A stretch of 64,000 nt of DNA. It comes from Nitrobacter vulgaris (GTDB taxonomy: Bacteria > Pseudomonadota > Alphaproteobacteria > Rhizobiales > Xanthobacteraceae). The position numbers and the translations under genes are program-made. The notes under the pieces are model-generated. The model was given only the letters and a program-made list of their open reading frames with translations. It had not been told where the DNA came from and searched no databases. Position 1 is the first letter of the stretch, and every line of letters begins with the position of its first letter. This document shows positions 55,712-64,000 of this stretch, one piece after another. The stretch is taken from contig NZ_JAVDPZ010000004.1 of NCBI RefSeq assembly GCF_031453995.1, forward strand, positions 1 through 64,000, given 5' to 3'.

Positions 55712-56032
55712 ATGGGTGTAGAACGGCGCAAAGGCGAGCGCGTCACCTTCGAGCGCGGTTACAGCGCGCGCATGATGGGCATCGACGGCACCTGGCGCCG
55801 CGACTGCACCATCGAGGACGTATCGGAAATCGGCGCCAAGCTGACTATCGAAGGCTCCATCGAAGGCCTGCATCTTAAGGAGTTTTTTCTGCTGCTGTCA
55901 TCCACGGGCCTCGCCTATCGCCGCTGCGAACTGGCCTGGGTCAATGGCGACCAGGTTGGCGTCAATTTCCTGAAGCAGAGCGACAAAAAGAAAAAGACAA
56001 GCCGGCAAAACAGCGCCACGGCGGACACCTGA
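55712..56032 (+). CDS. Single-domain PilZ protein
   Basis: The 106-residue protein has the PilZ motifs: RRKGERV at the N-terminus (the RxxxR type) and CTIEDVSEIGAKL (D/NxSxxG). PilZ domains bind cyclic di-GMP, but single-domain forms may not. The C-terminal tail is Lys-rich. It lies between AmgK and MurU. The start at 55712 follows AAGAGGGAGCACATC. Confidence 0.85.
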   Translation: MGVERRKGERVTFERGYSARMMGIDGTWRRDCTIEDVSEIGAKLTIEGSIEGLHLKEFFLLLSSTGLAYRRCELAWVNGDQVGVNFLKQSDKKKKTSRQNSATADT

Positions 56033-56183
56033 TCCTGGAGCGAATGAAGAACAAGCGCGGTGCGGTTTCCGCCCGGATCCCACCATTCAATCCTGCAGCC
56101 CCTCCGCTATCATGGGCGCGTCATCATCTCGGGTGTGTATCGCCGGAGTTATCAGTGCGATTCGTAACGCGGCGTGATACAGG

Positions 56184-56287
56184 GCCTTTACGCTTCTGAT
56201 GGAATCAGAAGCGTGGTTTTATGATTCTGGTCTGACGCGTTTTCTTCACGCGAACCGGGGTATCCACTTCGCTCGAAACCGCTATAG
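56184..56287 (+). repeat. Interspersed repeat family A, copy 6 (long form)
   Basis: Contains CTTCTGATGGAATCAGAAG, then TGACGCGTTTTCTTCACGCG and ATCCACTTCGCTCGAAACC, ending GCTATAG. Closest to the copy at 10801. It fills much of the 288-base gap between the PilZ gene and murU, leaving few bases for a promoter. Confidence 0.75.
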
Positions 56288-56320
56288 TTCGCTGAATCGA
56301 CGATGTGCGTGAGCTAAGAC

Positions 56321-57043
56321 ATGCCAGTTACTCCTACCAAAGCCATGGTACTCGCCGCGGGCCTCGGCCTGCGCATGCGGCCGCTGACCGAGCGGATGCC
56401 AAAACCCATGGTGCCGGTGGCCGGCAAGCCGCTGCTCGATCACGTACTGGACAAGTTGGCGGAGACCAGCGTCGAAGAAGCGGTCGTTAACGTGCGCTAT
56501 CTTCCCGATCAGATCATCGATCATGTCGCGCTCCGCATCAGGCCGCGGATCATTATCTCCGATGAGCGCAATGAGGTGCTGGGCACCGGCGGCGCCGTGG
56601 TCAAGGCCCTGCCGCTGCTCGGCGAGGCGCCGTTCTTCCATCTCAACGCCGATACGATGTGGACCGACGGCGCGCGTTCCAATCTGATGCGGCTGACCGA
56701 GGCCTTCGATCCCGCGCGCATGGACATTCTGCTGCTAATGGCGCCGACCGCGAGCAGCATCGGCTACAGTGGCAGCGGCGATTACGCCATGCTGCCCAAT
56801 GGAGCGCTTCGCAGACGGAAAGAGAACCAGGTCGTGCCGTTCGTTTATGCCGGCGCCGCCATCATGTCGCCCACGCTGTTCGCCGGCGCGCCGACAGGAG
56901 AGTTTTCGCTGACGACGATATTCGACCAGGCCGGCGAGCGGGACCGGCTGCTCGGGCTGCAGCTCGACGGCCTCTGGATGCATGTCGGAACACCCGATGC
57001 CGTCCAGGAGGCCGAGAAAGCGGTCCTCGCGGGCGTCATCTGA
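56321..57043 (+). CDS. murU: N-acetylmuramate-1-phosphate uridylyltransferase
   Basis: The 240-residue nucleotidyltransferase begins AMVLAAGLGLRMRPLTERMPKPMVPVAGKPL, with the GxGxR and KP nucleotide motifs, and has NADTMW and the VGTPDAVQEAE C-terminus. MurU turns MurNAc-1-phosphate into UDP-MurNAc, bypassing MurA. It follows AmgK, the preceding enzyme. Close relatives are mannose-1-phosphate guanylyltransferases, so specificity is inferred from context. Confidence 0.88.
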   Translation: MPVTPTKAMVLAAGLGLRMRPLTERMPKPMVPVAGKPLLDHVLDKLAETSVEEAVVNVRYLPDQIIDHVALRIRPRIIISDERNEVLGTGGAVVKALPLLGEAPFFHLNADTMWTDGARSNLMRLTEAFDPARMDILLLMAPTASSIGYSGSGDYAMLPNGALRRRKENQVVPFVYAGAAIMSPTLFAGAPTGEFSLTTIFDQAGERDRLLGLQLDGLWMHVGTPDAVQEAEKAVLAGVI

Positions 57044-57050
57044 CGCCTGC
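57029..57050 (+). terminator. Hairpin at the murU stop
   Basis: GCGGGCGTCA, TC loop, TGACGCCTGC (57029-57050), with the TGA stop in the right arm, then CTTTC. The T-tract is short. Confidence 0.35.
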
Positions 57051-57118
57051 CTTTCAACCGGTCGCCGCTCCTCTCCCGCTCATGTCATGATATGCCTGAT
57101 CTCGAATCAGGATCCCTC

Positions 57119-60100
57119 ATGCGCGTCCACAACGTCCCCGCGTCAGTACCGTTTCTACGTACCGTCATCACCGCACTGGTCGACGGCGAACTGATCGAGG
57201 GATTCCGTCCGCGCACGCAGCCCGAACGACTTGCCGAGGCCACGCTCTACCTGCCGACCCGCCGCGCCGGCCGCATGGCGCGCGATATCTTCCTCGACGT
57301 ACTGGATCTCGACGCCGTGATCCTGCCGCGCATCGTCGCGCTCGGCGGCATCGACGAGGACGAACTGGCTTTCGCGCAGGCAGTCTCGCTGTCGCCGGAG
57401 TCGCTCGAATTGCCGCCGGCGCTCGACGGGCTCGCGCGCCGCCTCGCGCTCGCGCAGCTTATCAATGCATGGGCGGATCGGCTGAAACCGGGTGAGCCGG
57501 CGCAAGCGCCGCTGGTTCTCGGCGGCCCGGCCTCGACGCTGACGCTTGCCGAGGATCTCGCGCGACTGATGGATGACATGGCGACGCGCGGCGTGGACTG
57601 GCGCGCGCTTGACGGGCTCGTGCCCGAGGCGCTCGACCGCTATTGGCAGCTCACGCTCGATTTCCTGAAGATCGCGCGAAACTATTGGCCGGATCATCTT
57701 CAGGAAAAGGAGCGGATCGAACCGGTGGCGCGGCGCGATCGCCTGATCGAAGCCGAGGCCGCGCGTCTCCTCACCCATCATGCGGGACCCGTGATCGCGG
57801 CCGGCTCCACCGGTTCGATGCCATCGACTGCAAAACTGCTGCATATCATTGCAACTCTGCCGCAAGGCGCGGTGGTGCTGCCGGGACTGGATACCGACCT
57901 CGACGAAGACGCATGGCAACTGATTGGCGGCCGCAAGGATAAAAGCGGCGCATTCATCACGCCGCCCGCCGCCGGTCATCCACAGTTCGCGCTGCACGGT
58001 CTGCTCACGCGGTTCGGCATCGCGCGACGCGACGTGAGAGCGCTTGGCTCCCCTGCGCCATACGGGCGCGAGATGCTGGCGTCCGAGGCAATGCGGCCGG
58101 CGGAGGCGACCGCGCAATGGCACACCCGGCTTGCCGAGCCCGAGGTCGCCGAGAAGATCGCGGCCGGACTGCAAAGCCTCGCAGTAATCACCGCCGCCAA
58201 TCCGGAAATGGAAGCGCTCAGCATCGCTGTTGCCATGCGCGAGGCTCGCGACCTGAACAGGACCGCGGCGCTTGTGACGTTCGACCGAGCGTTGGCGCGC
58301 CGGGTGATGGCGGCGCTCGGCCGCTGGAATCTCGCCTTTGACGATTCGGGCGGTGACCCGCTGATGGACACATCTGCGGGAATATTCGCACGGTTGGTCG
58401 CCGAGACGGCGTGCAACGGCCTGGAGCCGCCGACCCTGCTGGCCCTGCTGAAGCATCCGCTGTGCCGGCTCGGTCGCTCCACTGGAGGATGGGCGCGCGC
58501 AATCACAACACTGGAGCTTGCGATCCTGCGCGGCACCCGGCCGCCGCCGGGCAGCAAGGGACTCGCGGATGAGTTTGCGCAATTCTGCGGCGAACGCGAC
58601 AAGCTCGATCGCGGCGAGAATTCTTCTCTGCATCGCAGCGAGCCCCGCGCCGCGCTGAAGCCACATCATCTTGACGAAGCCCGCGCCCTGATCACGGCCT
58701 TGCAGGACGCACTCACGCCGCTCGAAAGCGATGGCGCATCAAGGTCGGCGGACTTCACCATTCTCGCCTCGCAGCATCGCCAGGTAGTCGAAGCAATGTC
58801 GCATGACGATCAAGGCGTTGCCGTCGCATTCGACGGCCAGCATGGCCGTGCGCTCGCCGAGGCGTTCGGCGATTTGCGCGAGGCAGGCGACCGCAGCGGT
58901 TTGACGGTCAAGATCGCTGATTATCCGGAAGCGTTCGAGGCCGCGTTCGGCGACCGCGTCGTGCGCCGGCCGCAGACCGCGACGGCAAGCCTGCGTATCT
59001 ACGGCCCGCTCGAAGCGCGTCTCACCCAATGCGACCGCGTCATTCTCGGCGGGCTCAATGAGGGCGTCTGGCCGCCCGCGCCGCCGACCGATCCCTGGCT
59101 CAGCCGGCCGATGCGACACGAGCTCGGGCTCGATCTTCCGGAACGGCGCATCGGACTTTCCGCGCACGATTTCACTCAGCTTCTCGGTGCCGAGGATGTC
59201 ATCCTCAGCCACGCCGCCAAAGCCGGGGGCGCGCCGGCGGTTGCATCCCGTTTCCTGCATCGGCTCGAAGCCGTCGCCGGCACAGCACGCTGGACGGCTG
59301 CGAAACAGGCGGGAGCGCGATACATTCAATATGCGGAAGCGCTCGATCGGCCCGACGAGGTCACGCCGGTCGCGAAACCCGAACCAAAGCCGCCGCGTGT
59401 GGCGCGGCCGACGCACTTGTCCGTGACTGCGATCGAGGACTGGCTGCGCGATCCCTACACCATCTATGCCAAATACGTTCTGAAGCTCTTGCCGCTCGAT
59501 GCCATTGACATGCCACTGTCGGCGGCGGACCGCGGCTCGGCGATTCATGACGCGCTCGGCGATTTCACAAAGCTGCATCCGGCAAACCTGCCCGACGATC
59601 CGCAGGACGTGTTGCGCGCCATCGGCGAAAGCCGTTTCGCGCCGCTCATGCAGCGGCCAGAGGCGCGCGCGCTGTGGTGGCCACGCTTCCAGCGCATCGC
59701 GGCGTGGTTCGCGGAATGGGAAGCGTCGCGACGAACGCAACTCGTGAAGATTGACGCCGAGGTTAGCGGCAAGATCGAGATCCCGATCAACGGTGATCGC
59801 AACTTTATTCTGTCGGCGCGTGCCGACCGCATCGAGCATCTCATCGACGGCCGCTTTGCCGTTCTCGACTACAAGACCGGCAGCCCGCCGAGCAATAAGC
59901 AGGTGCGGCTCGGCTTGTCGCCACAGCTTACGCTGGAATCCGCGATCCTGCGCAAGGGCGGTTTCGCGGGCATTCCCCCCGGCGCATCGGTCAGCGAGCT
60001 GATGTATGTCCGGCTTAGCGGCAACAACCCACCCGGCGAGCCACGTCAGGTCGATCTCAACAACAGCAAGACCGACAAACAATCACCGGATGAGGCCGCC

Positions 60101-60271
60101 GATCGCGCTCTTGAAGAACTCACGGCGCTGATCCGCGCTTTCGACGACGAGCAACAGGGCTATGTATCGCTCGACCTGCCGATGTGGAAAACACGCTACG
60201 GTGCCTATGACGATCTCGCACGGGTCAAGGAATGGTCGGCTGCGGGCGGGCTGGGGTTAGAGGAATGGTGA
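57119..60271 (+). CDS. addB: Double-strand break repair protein AddB
   Basis: The 1050-residue protein has the alphaproteobacterial AddB N-terminus (YLPTRRAGRMARDIFLDVLDLD) and a C-terminal RecB-type nuclease domain with DYKTGSPPSNKQ. With AddA it resects DNA ends to load RecA, replacing RecBCD. The start at 57119 follows AGGA by six bases; ATG 57092 is an alternative. addA overlaps its end by seven bases. Confidence 0.93.
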   Translation: MRVHNVPASVPFLRTVITALVDGELIEGFRPRTQPERLAEATLYLPTRRAGRMARDIFLDVLDLDAVILPRIVALGGIDEDELAFAQAVSLSPESLELPPALDGLARRLALAQLINAWADRLKPGEPAQAPLVLGGPASTLTLAEDLARLMDDMATRGVDWRALDGLVPEALDRYWQLTLDFLKIARNYWPDHLQEKERIEPVARRDRLIEAEAARLLTHHAGPVIAAGSTGSMPSTAKLLHIIATLPQGAVVLPGLDTDLDEDAWQLIGGRKDKSGAFITPPAAGHPQFALHGLLTRFGIARRDVRALGSPAPYGREMLASEAMRPAEATAQWHTRLAEPEVAEKIAAGLQSLAVITAANPEMEALSIAVAMREARDLNRTAALVTFDRALARRVMAALGRWNLAFDDSGGDPLMDTSAGIFARLVAETACNGLEPPTLLALLKHPLCRLGRSTGGWARAITTLELAILRGTRPPPGSKGLADEFAQFCGERDKLDRGENSSLHRSEPRAALKPHHLDEARALITALQDALTPLESDGASRSADFTILASQHRQVVEAMSHDDQGVAVAFDGQHGRALAEAFGDLREAGDRSGLTVKIADYPEAFEAAFGDRVVRRPQTATASLRIYGPLEARLTQCDRVILGGLNEGVWPPAPPTDPWLSRPMRHELGLDLPERRIGLSAHDFTQLLGAEDVILSHAAKAGGAPAVASRFLHRLEAVAGTARWTAAKQAGARYIQYAEALDRPDEVTPVAKPEPKPPRVARPTHLSVTAIEDWLRDPYTIYAKYVLKLLPLDAIDMPLSAADRGSAIHDALGDFTKLHPANLPDDPQDVLRAIGESRFAPLMQRPEARALWWPRFQRIAAWFAEWEASRRTQLVKIDAEVSGKIEIPINGDRNFILSARADRIEHLIDGRFAVLDYKTGSPPSNKQVRLGLSPQLTLESAILRKGGFAGIPPGASVSELMYVRLSGNNPPGEPRQVDLNNSKTDKQSPDEAADRALEELTALIRAFDDEQQGYVSLDLPMWKTRYGAYDDLARVKEWSAAGGLGLEEW

Positions 60272-63200
60272 AGGCATCCCGCTCCGTTCATCCCGACGCC
60301 AGCGCGCGCCAGCAGCGTGCGTCCGATCCGGCAACCTCGGTGTTCGTGTCCGCCAATGCCGGATCGGGCAAGACTCACGTGCTGGTGCAGCGCGTGATCC
60401 GCCTGTTGCTCAACGACGTTCCCCCGGCGCGCATCCTCTGCATCACCTTCACCAAGGCCGCCGCCGCGAACATGGCGGAGCGGGTGTTTTCAACGCTGGG
60501 TCACTGGGTCACGCTCGACGATGAGGCGCTGGACGCAGCGCTGCGCGGCGTCGGTATCGCGCAGCCTGACGTGAAATGGCGAGAACGGGCGCGCAAACTG
60601 TTTGCATCCGCGCTGGAAACGCCGGGCGGGCTGAAGGTGCAGACCATTCACGCGCTGTGCACGCGGCTGTTGCAGCAGTTTCCGTTCGAGGCGCAGGTGC
60701 CGGCGCGCTTCACCGTGCTCGACGAACGCGACCAGACCGAGATAATGGAGCGCGCGAGCATCCGTATCATGCTTGACGCTTCGCAAAATCCTGACAGTCC
60801 GGCCGGGCGAGCGTTGCGATACGCCATGAGCGCGGCCGCTGACTCGACACTGCGGGACGTCGTCAACCAAGCCTGTCTCAGCCGCGATCACGTCATGGTC
60901 CGGACCGAAGACCGTGGCATCGAGCAGACGATCCGGGATGTTGCCGATGCGCTCGGTGTCGATCCAGCCGAGCGCGTCGAGGATGTCGAGCGCGAGATCG
61001 TCGACGGGCCGAACCTGCCGAGGTCGGAATGGAAATCGCTCGCCGCGATTCTGAAGACAGGCAATAAATCCGACATCGACCAGTCTAACCGCCTTTGCGA
61101 GGCGCACGTCATGGTGGGAAATGCCGCGCAAGCCGATCGCTATCTCGACGTCTTCCTGACCGGGGATGGCAGCCGGCGCAAATCCTTCGTTACAAAGAAG
61201 ATCAGCGATGTCCGGCCCGACATCGCTGAAATGCTCGATCGCGAGTGCACCCGTGTGATCGCGCTGCTCGAACGCCGACGCGCCATCAACATCCGCGACC
61301 GCACGCAATCCCTGCTGGTCATCGCGACCGCAGTCGCCTCCAACTACCAGCGCGAGAAGCACGAGCGCGGCCTTCTTGATTACGACGACCTGATCGACAA
61401 GACTCTTCGGATGCTGGAGCAGACATCGCCGGGATGGGTCCACTACAAGCTCGATCGCGGCGTGGATCACGTGCTGATCGACGAGGCGCAAGATACGAGT
61501 CCAAAGCAATGGGACATTGTCGAGCGCATCATCGCCGAGTTCACCACCGGTGAAGGCGCGCGCGAAGGCGTCAAGCGAACCGTGTTCGCGGTCGGCGACG
61601 AGAAACAGTCGATTTTCTCGTTCCAGGGCGCGGCCCCGCGCGAATTCGACGAGCGGCGGCGCAAGCTGGAGCAGAAATTCCGCGCTGCCGAGCTTCCGTT
61701 TCGCAAGGAAGATTTCATCTACTCATTCCGATCCGGAAAAACGATCCTCGAGTCGGTCGACCATGTGTTCCGCGATCCGAATATCTATTCCAGCATCCAT
61801 GCGGTCGGCGCACATCCCGTGCATGAATCGCTGGCGGACGCCGCACCCGGCATCGCCGATCTCTGGAATCTGGAGGAGCGCGACCAGCGCGAGGAGATCG
61901 AGGGCTGGCGCGCGCCGTTCGATCAGGTTACCGCAACCAGCCCCGAGGTCAAACTTGCACGGCGCATCCGGGCCGAGATCAAGACGCTGATCACGCAAGG
62001 CACCATGACCGGGCATCTGGGCAATCGTCGTCCGCTCGGCTATGGCGATATCCTGGTGCTGGTGCGGCGACGCGGTAACACCTTTGACGCCGTCATCCAG
62101 GCGCTGAAGCAGTCCGGCATTCCCGTGGCCGGCGCCGACCGCCTCAAGCTGACCGAGCACATCGCGATCATCGACCTGATGAATCTTGCGGATGCACTGC
62201 TGCTGCCGCGGGACGATCTGGCGCTTGCAGTAGCGCTGAAAAGCCCGCTGTTCGGCCTCGACGACGACGACCTATTCACGCTGGCATGGCAGCGCAAAGG
62301 CTCGCTGCGCGACGCACTCGCCGAGCATGCGCCAACGAACGATAGACTCCGTGACGCACTCGAGCGCCTCAAGCGGTGCGAAAGTCGCGCCACACGCGAG
62401 ACGCCGTTCGCGTTTTTCGCGTGGCTCCTGGGCGGCCAAGGAGAGATCGATGGCGGACGACGGCGCATCCTGCGCCGGCTCGGCCATGAAGCCAATGATG
62501 CGCTCGATGAGTTTCTTGAACTGGCGCTGACCTATGAGCGCAAGGCCCCCGCGTCGCTGCAAGGCTTCATGGCGTGGTTGCGCGCTGCGGATACCCAGGT
62601 GAAGCGCGACATGGAAATTTCGCGCGACGAAGTGCGCGTGATGACCGTGCATGGCGCGAAAGGACTCGAAGCCTCGGTGGTGTTTCTCGCCGACACTTCG
62701 ACATCGCCAGCCGACACCGAGCGTCTCAGCCTGATTCGTATGGCGCGCGGCAATGCTCCCGCCGGCGTTGCCGGCGTGACGATCTGGGCCGGCAAGAAGG
62801 CAGAGGATCCGCCTTGCGTGGCGCAAGCCCGCGCGGCCATGACCACGGAAACCGAGCACGAATATCGCCGTCTGCTTTACGTCGCGATGACGCGCGCGGC
62901 GGACCGCCTGATCATCGGCGGCTGCAAACCAGGAAACCGCAAAGATGTCCGAAAGTTCTCCTGGTACGACTTGATCGAGACGGGTCTGGGCAATTCCGGC
63001 CTTGCGATGCACGAGTTCGAAACCGCGGCCGGCAAGGTCAAGCGTTTCGCCCGGCCAGGAGAAGCCGTATCGGATGCCGCAGGTCCGGCAGCTCCAACCG
63101 CCGCCGTCGCCGAGATTACGTTGCCGCCGCCCTGGCTGCACCGCATGGCCACGCCGGAACCGCCAGCGAGCCGACCGCTACAGCCCTCGGATACTGACGA

Positions 63201-63774
63201 GGCCATACATCTTCGCTTGCCGGCCAGCGCCTTCCCGGATCAGCACCACCGGGCGCGACTGCGGGGCACGCTGGTGCATCGCCTCCTGCAATCCCTGCCG
63301 GACTTGCCGCGCGATCGCCGCCGAGACACGGCACTGTCCTATCTCGCGCGCAACGCGAACGACTGGAGCGGGGCCGAGCGCGACGCGCTGGCGGCGCAGG
63401 TCATGGCGGTGCTCGATGATGCGAGGTTTGCGCCCGTGTTCGCGGCGGGCAGTCGGGCCGAGGTCGCGATTGCCGGAAGGTTGACGACGCGGCGGGGCGA
63501 TCCCGTGCTGGTATCCGGTCAGATCGACCGGCTCGTGGTAACTCCCGGCGGAATTTTGGTCGTCGACTACAAGACCGGCCACGCACCCCCCCCGAACGTT
63601 GCCGGCGTACCGCCGGCCTATATCCGCCAGCTCGCGCTTTATCGCGCGGTGCTTGCAAGCCTGTACCCGGAACTGCCTGTCAAGGCGGCGCTGCTCTGGA
63701 CCGAGGCGCTTGAAATGATGGAGATTTCAGCCACAGTGCTCGATGCCGGGTTGGAAGCAATCATCTCCGTGTGA
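60265..63774 (+). CDS. addA: AddA helicase-nuclease
   Basis: The 1169-residue UvrD-type helicase has Walker A SANAGSGKTHVLVQRV, LIDEAQDTSPKQW as Walker B, GDEKQSIFSFQGA and VMTVHGAKGLEA. Its C-terminal nuclease motif is VVDYKTGHAPP. The start at 60265 follows AGAGGA and overlaps addB by seven bases. The addB-addA-trxA order is common in alphaproteobacteria. Confidence 0.97.
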   Translation: MVKASRSVHPDASARQQRASDPATSVFVSANAGSGKTHVLVQRVIRLLLNDVPPARILCITFTKAAAANMAERVFSTLGHWVTLDDEALDAALRGVGIAQPDVKWRERARKLFASALETPGGLKVQTIHALCTRLLQQFPFEAQVPARFTVLDERDQTEIMERASIRIMLDASQNPDSPAGRALRYAMSAAADSTLRDVVNQACLSRDHVMVRTEDRGIEQTIRDVADALGVDPAERVEDVEREIVDGPNLPRSEWKSLAAILKTGNKSDIDQSNRLCEAHVMVGNAAQADRYLDVFLTGDGSRRKSFVTKKISDVRPDIAEMLDRECTRVIALLERRRAINIRDRTQSLLVIATAVASNYQREKHERGLLDYDDLIDKTLRMLEQTSPGWVHYKLDRGVDHVLIDEAQDTSPKQWDIVERIIAEFTTGEGAREGVKRTVFAVGDEKQSIFSFQGAAPREFDERRRKLEQKFRAAELPFRKEDFIYSFRSGKTILESVDHVFRDPNIYSSIHAVGAHPVHESLADAAPGIADLWNLEERDQREEIEGWRAPFDQVTATSPEVKLARRIRAEIKTLITQGTMTGHLGNRRPLGYGDILVLVRRRGNTFDAVIQALKQSGIPVAGADRLKLTEHIAIIDLMNLADALLLPRDDLALAVALKSPLFGLDDDDLFTLAWQRKGSLRDALAEHAPTNDRLRDALERLKRCESRATRETPFAFFAWLLGGQGEIDGGRRRILRRLGHEANDALDEFLELALTYERKAPASLQGFMAWLRAADTQVKRDMEISRDEVRVMTVHGAKGLEASVVFLADTSTSPADTERLSLIRMARGNAPAGVAGVTIWAGKKAEDPPCVAQARAAMTTETEHEYRRLLYVAMTRAADRLIIGGCKPGNRKDVRKFSWYDLIETGLGNSGLAMHEFETAAGKVKRFARPGEAVSDAAGPAAPTAAVAEITLPPPWLHRMATPEPPASRPLQPSDTDEAIHLRLPASAFPDQHHRARLRGTLVHRLLQSLPDLPRDRRRDTALSYLARNANDWSGAERDALAAQVMAVLDDARFAPVFAAGSRAEVAIAGRLTTRRGDPVLVSGQIDRLVVTPGGILVVDYKTGHAPPPNVAGVPPAYIRQLALYRAVLASLYPELPVKAALLWTEALEMMEISATVLDAGLEAIISV

Positions 63775-63871
63775 GAAACCTTGACCCGGGAAGATCGCCT
63801 TCTTACCTTGATCGCAGTTTCACGTGCATTCGTTCGTAGCGCACGATCTCATCGACACAACGAGGTATTCC

Positions 63872-64000
63872 ATGGCTGTTGGCAAGGTTTCGGACGCCAA
63901 TTTCGAAGCGGAAGTGCTCAAGGCGACTGGCCCGGTCGTGGTGGATTTCTGGGCGGAGTGGTGCGGCCCTTGCCGCATGATCGGCCCGGTTCTGGACGAA
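63872..64000 (+). CDS. trxA: Thioredoxin, N-terminal part
   Basis: The visible 43 residues include DFWAEWCGPCRMIGP, with the redox CGPC motif. The start at 63872 follows GAGGTATTCC. The gene runs off the right edge. trxA after addA is a frequent arrangement. Confidence 0.95.
   Translation, partial: MAVGKVSDANFEAEVLKATGPVVVDFWAEWCGPCRMIGPVLDE

Overview
This high-GC window reads as a chromosomal stretch of an alphaproteobacterium of the Bradyrhizobium / Rhodopseudomonas / Nitrobacter group. The pointers are an Irr regulator with a GCPWHD heme-regulatory motif beside fabA-fabB-fabI, a DivL-type tyrosine 'histidine kinase' next to tsaE/amgK, the addB-addA-trxA order, and several families of palindromic intergenic repeats of the kind common in that group. 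The genus cannot be fixed from the sequence alone. No rRNA, tRNA, CRISPR, prophage, insertion sequence or conjugative gene was recognised. Almost everything is housekeeping DNA.

Layout. 0-6.6 kb: the start of an exported protein running off the left edge (perhaps CoxB), an IalB-like protein, tldD, a small membrane-anchored unknown, a DUF4336 protein, a pirin and a PfkB-family kinase. 6.6-12 kb: murJ, trpS, a universal stress protein, an Nfu-type Fe-S scaffold and a membrane-anchored Tlde1/DUF2778 protein. 12.3-32.4 kb: a long co-directional translation and RNA block, tsaB-rimI-fur/mur-miaB-phoH-ybeY-corC-lnt-xre-trmB, a hairpin terminator, then rimP-nusA-ylxR/ylxQ-infB-rbfA-truB-rpsO-pnp, closed by a textbook terminator. 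32.5-36 kb: divergent oxyR and katG. 36.2-40.8 kb: a frameshifted glutathione S-transferase, fabI/fabB/fabA on the minus strand, and divergent irr. 40.8-46.5 kb: an SH3-domain protein, a 2-hydroxyacid dehydrogenase, moeB/thiF, a degenerate protease-like protein, mutM and a VOC protein. 46.6-51.2 kb: ubiE-ubiB, a ribbon-helix-helix/CoaBC fusion, dut and a small exported protein. 51.5-64 kb: divL, tsaE-amgK fusion, a PilZ protein, murU, addB, addA and the start of trxA.

How they work together. Two parts of the t6A tRNA machinery are present (TsaB at 12 kb, TsaE at 54 kb). AmgK and MurU form a MurNAc recycling route that feeds peptidoglycan synthesis, alongside the flippase MurJ. The rimP-to-pnp block couples transcription, ribosome assembly, initiation, tRNA modification and RNA decay. 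OxyR/KatG handle peroxide and Irr handles iron/heme. FabA/FabB/FabI make unsaturated fatty acids.

The points most worth a second look are: a nested palindromic repeat inserted in frame in the N-terminus of truB; a FitA/VapB-like antitoxin domain fused to CoaBC, with operator-like repeats at its start and no visible catalytic Cys in the CoaC half; a protease-like protein that has lost two of its three triad residues; DivL with Tyr in place of His; a TsaE-AmgK fusion; strong hairpins before pnp; and at least four families of interspersed palindromes, some of which supply the stop codon of the gene before them.
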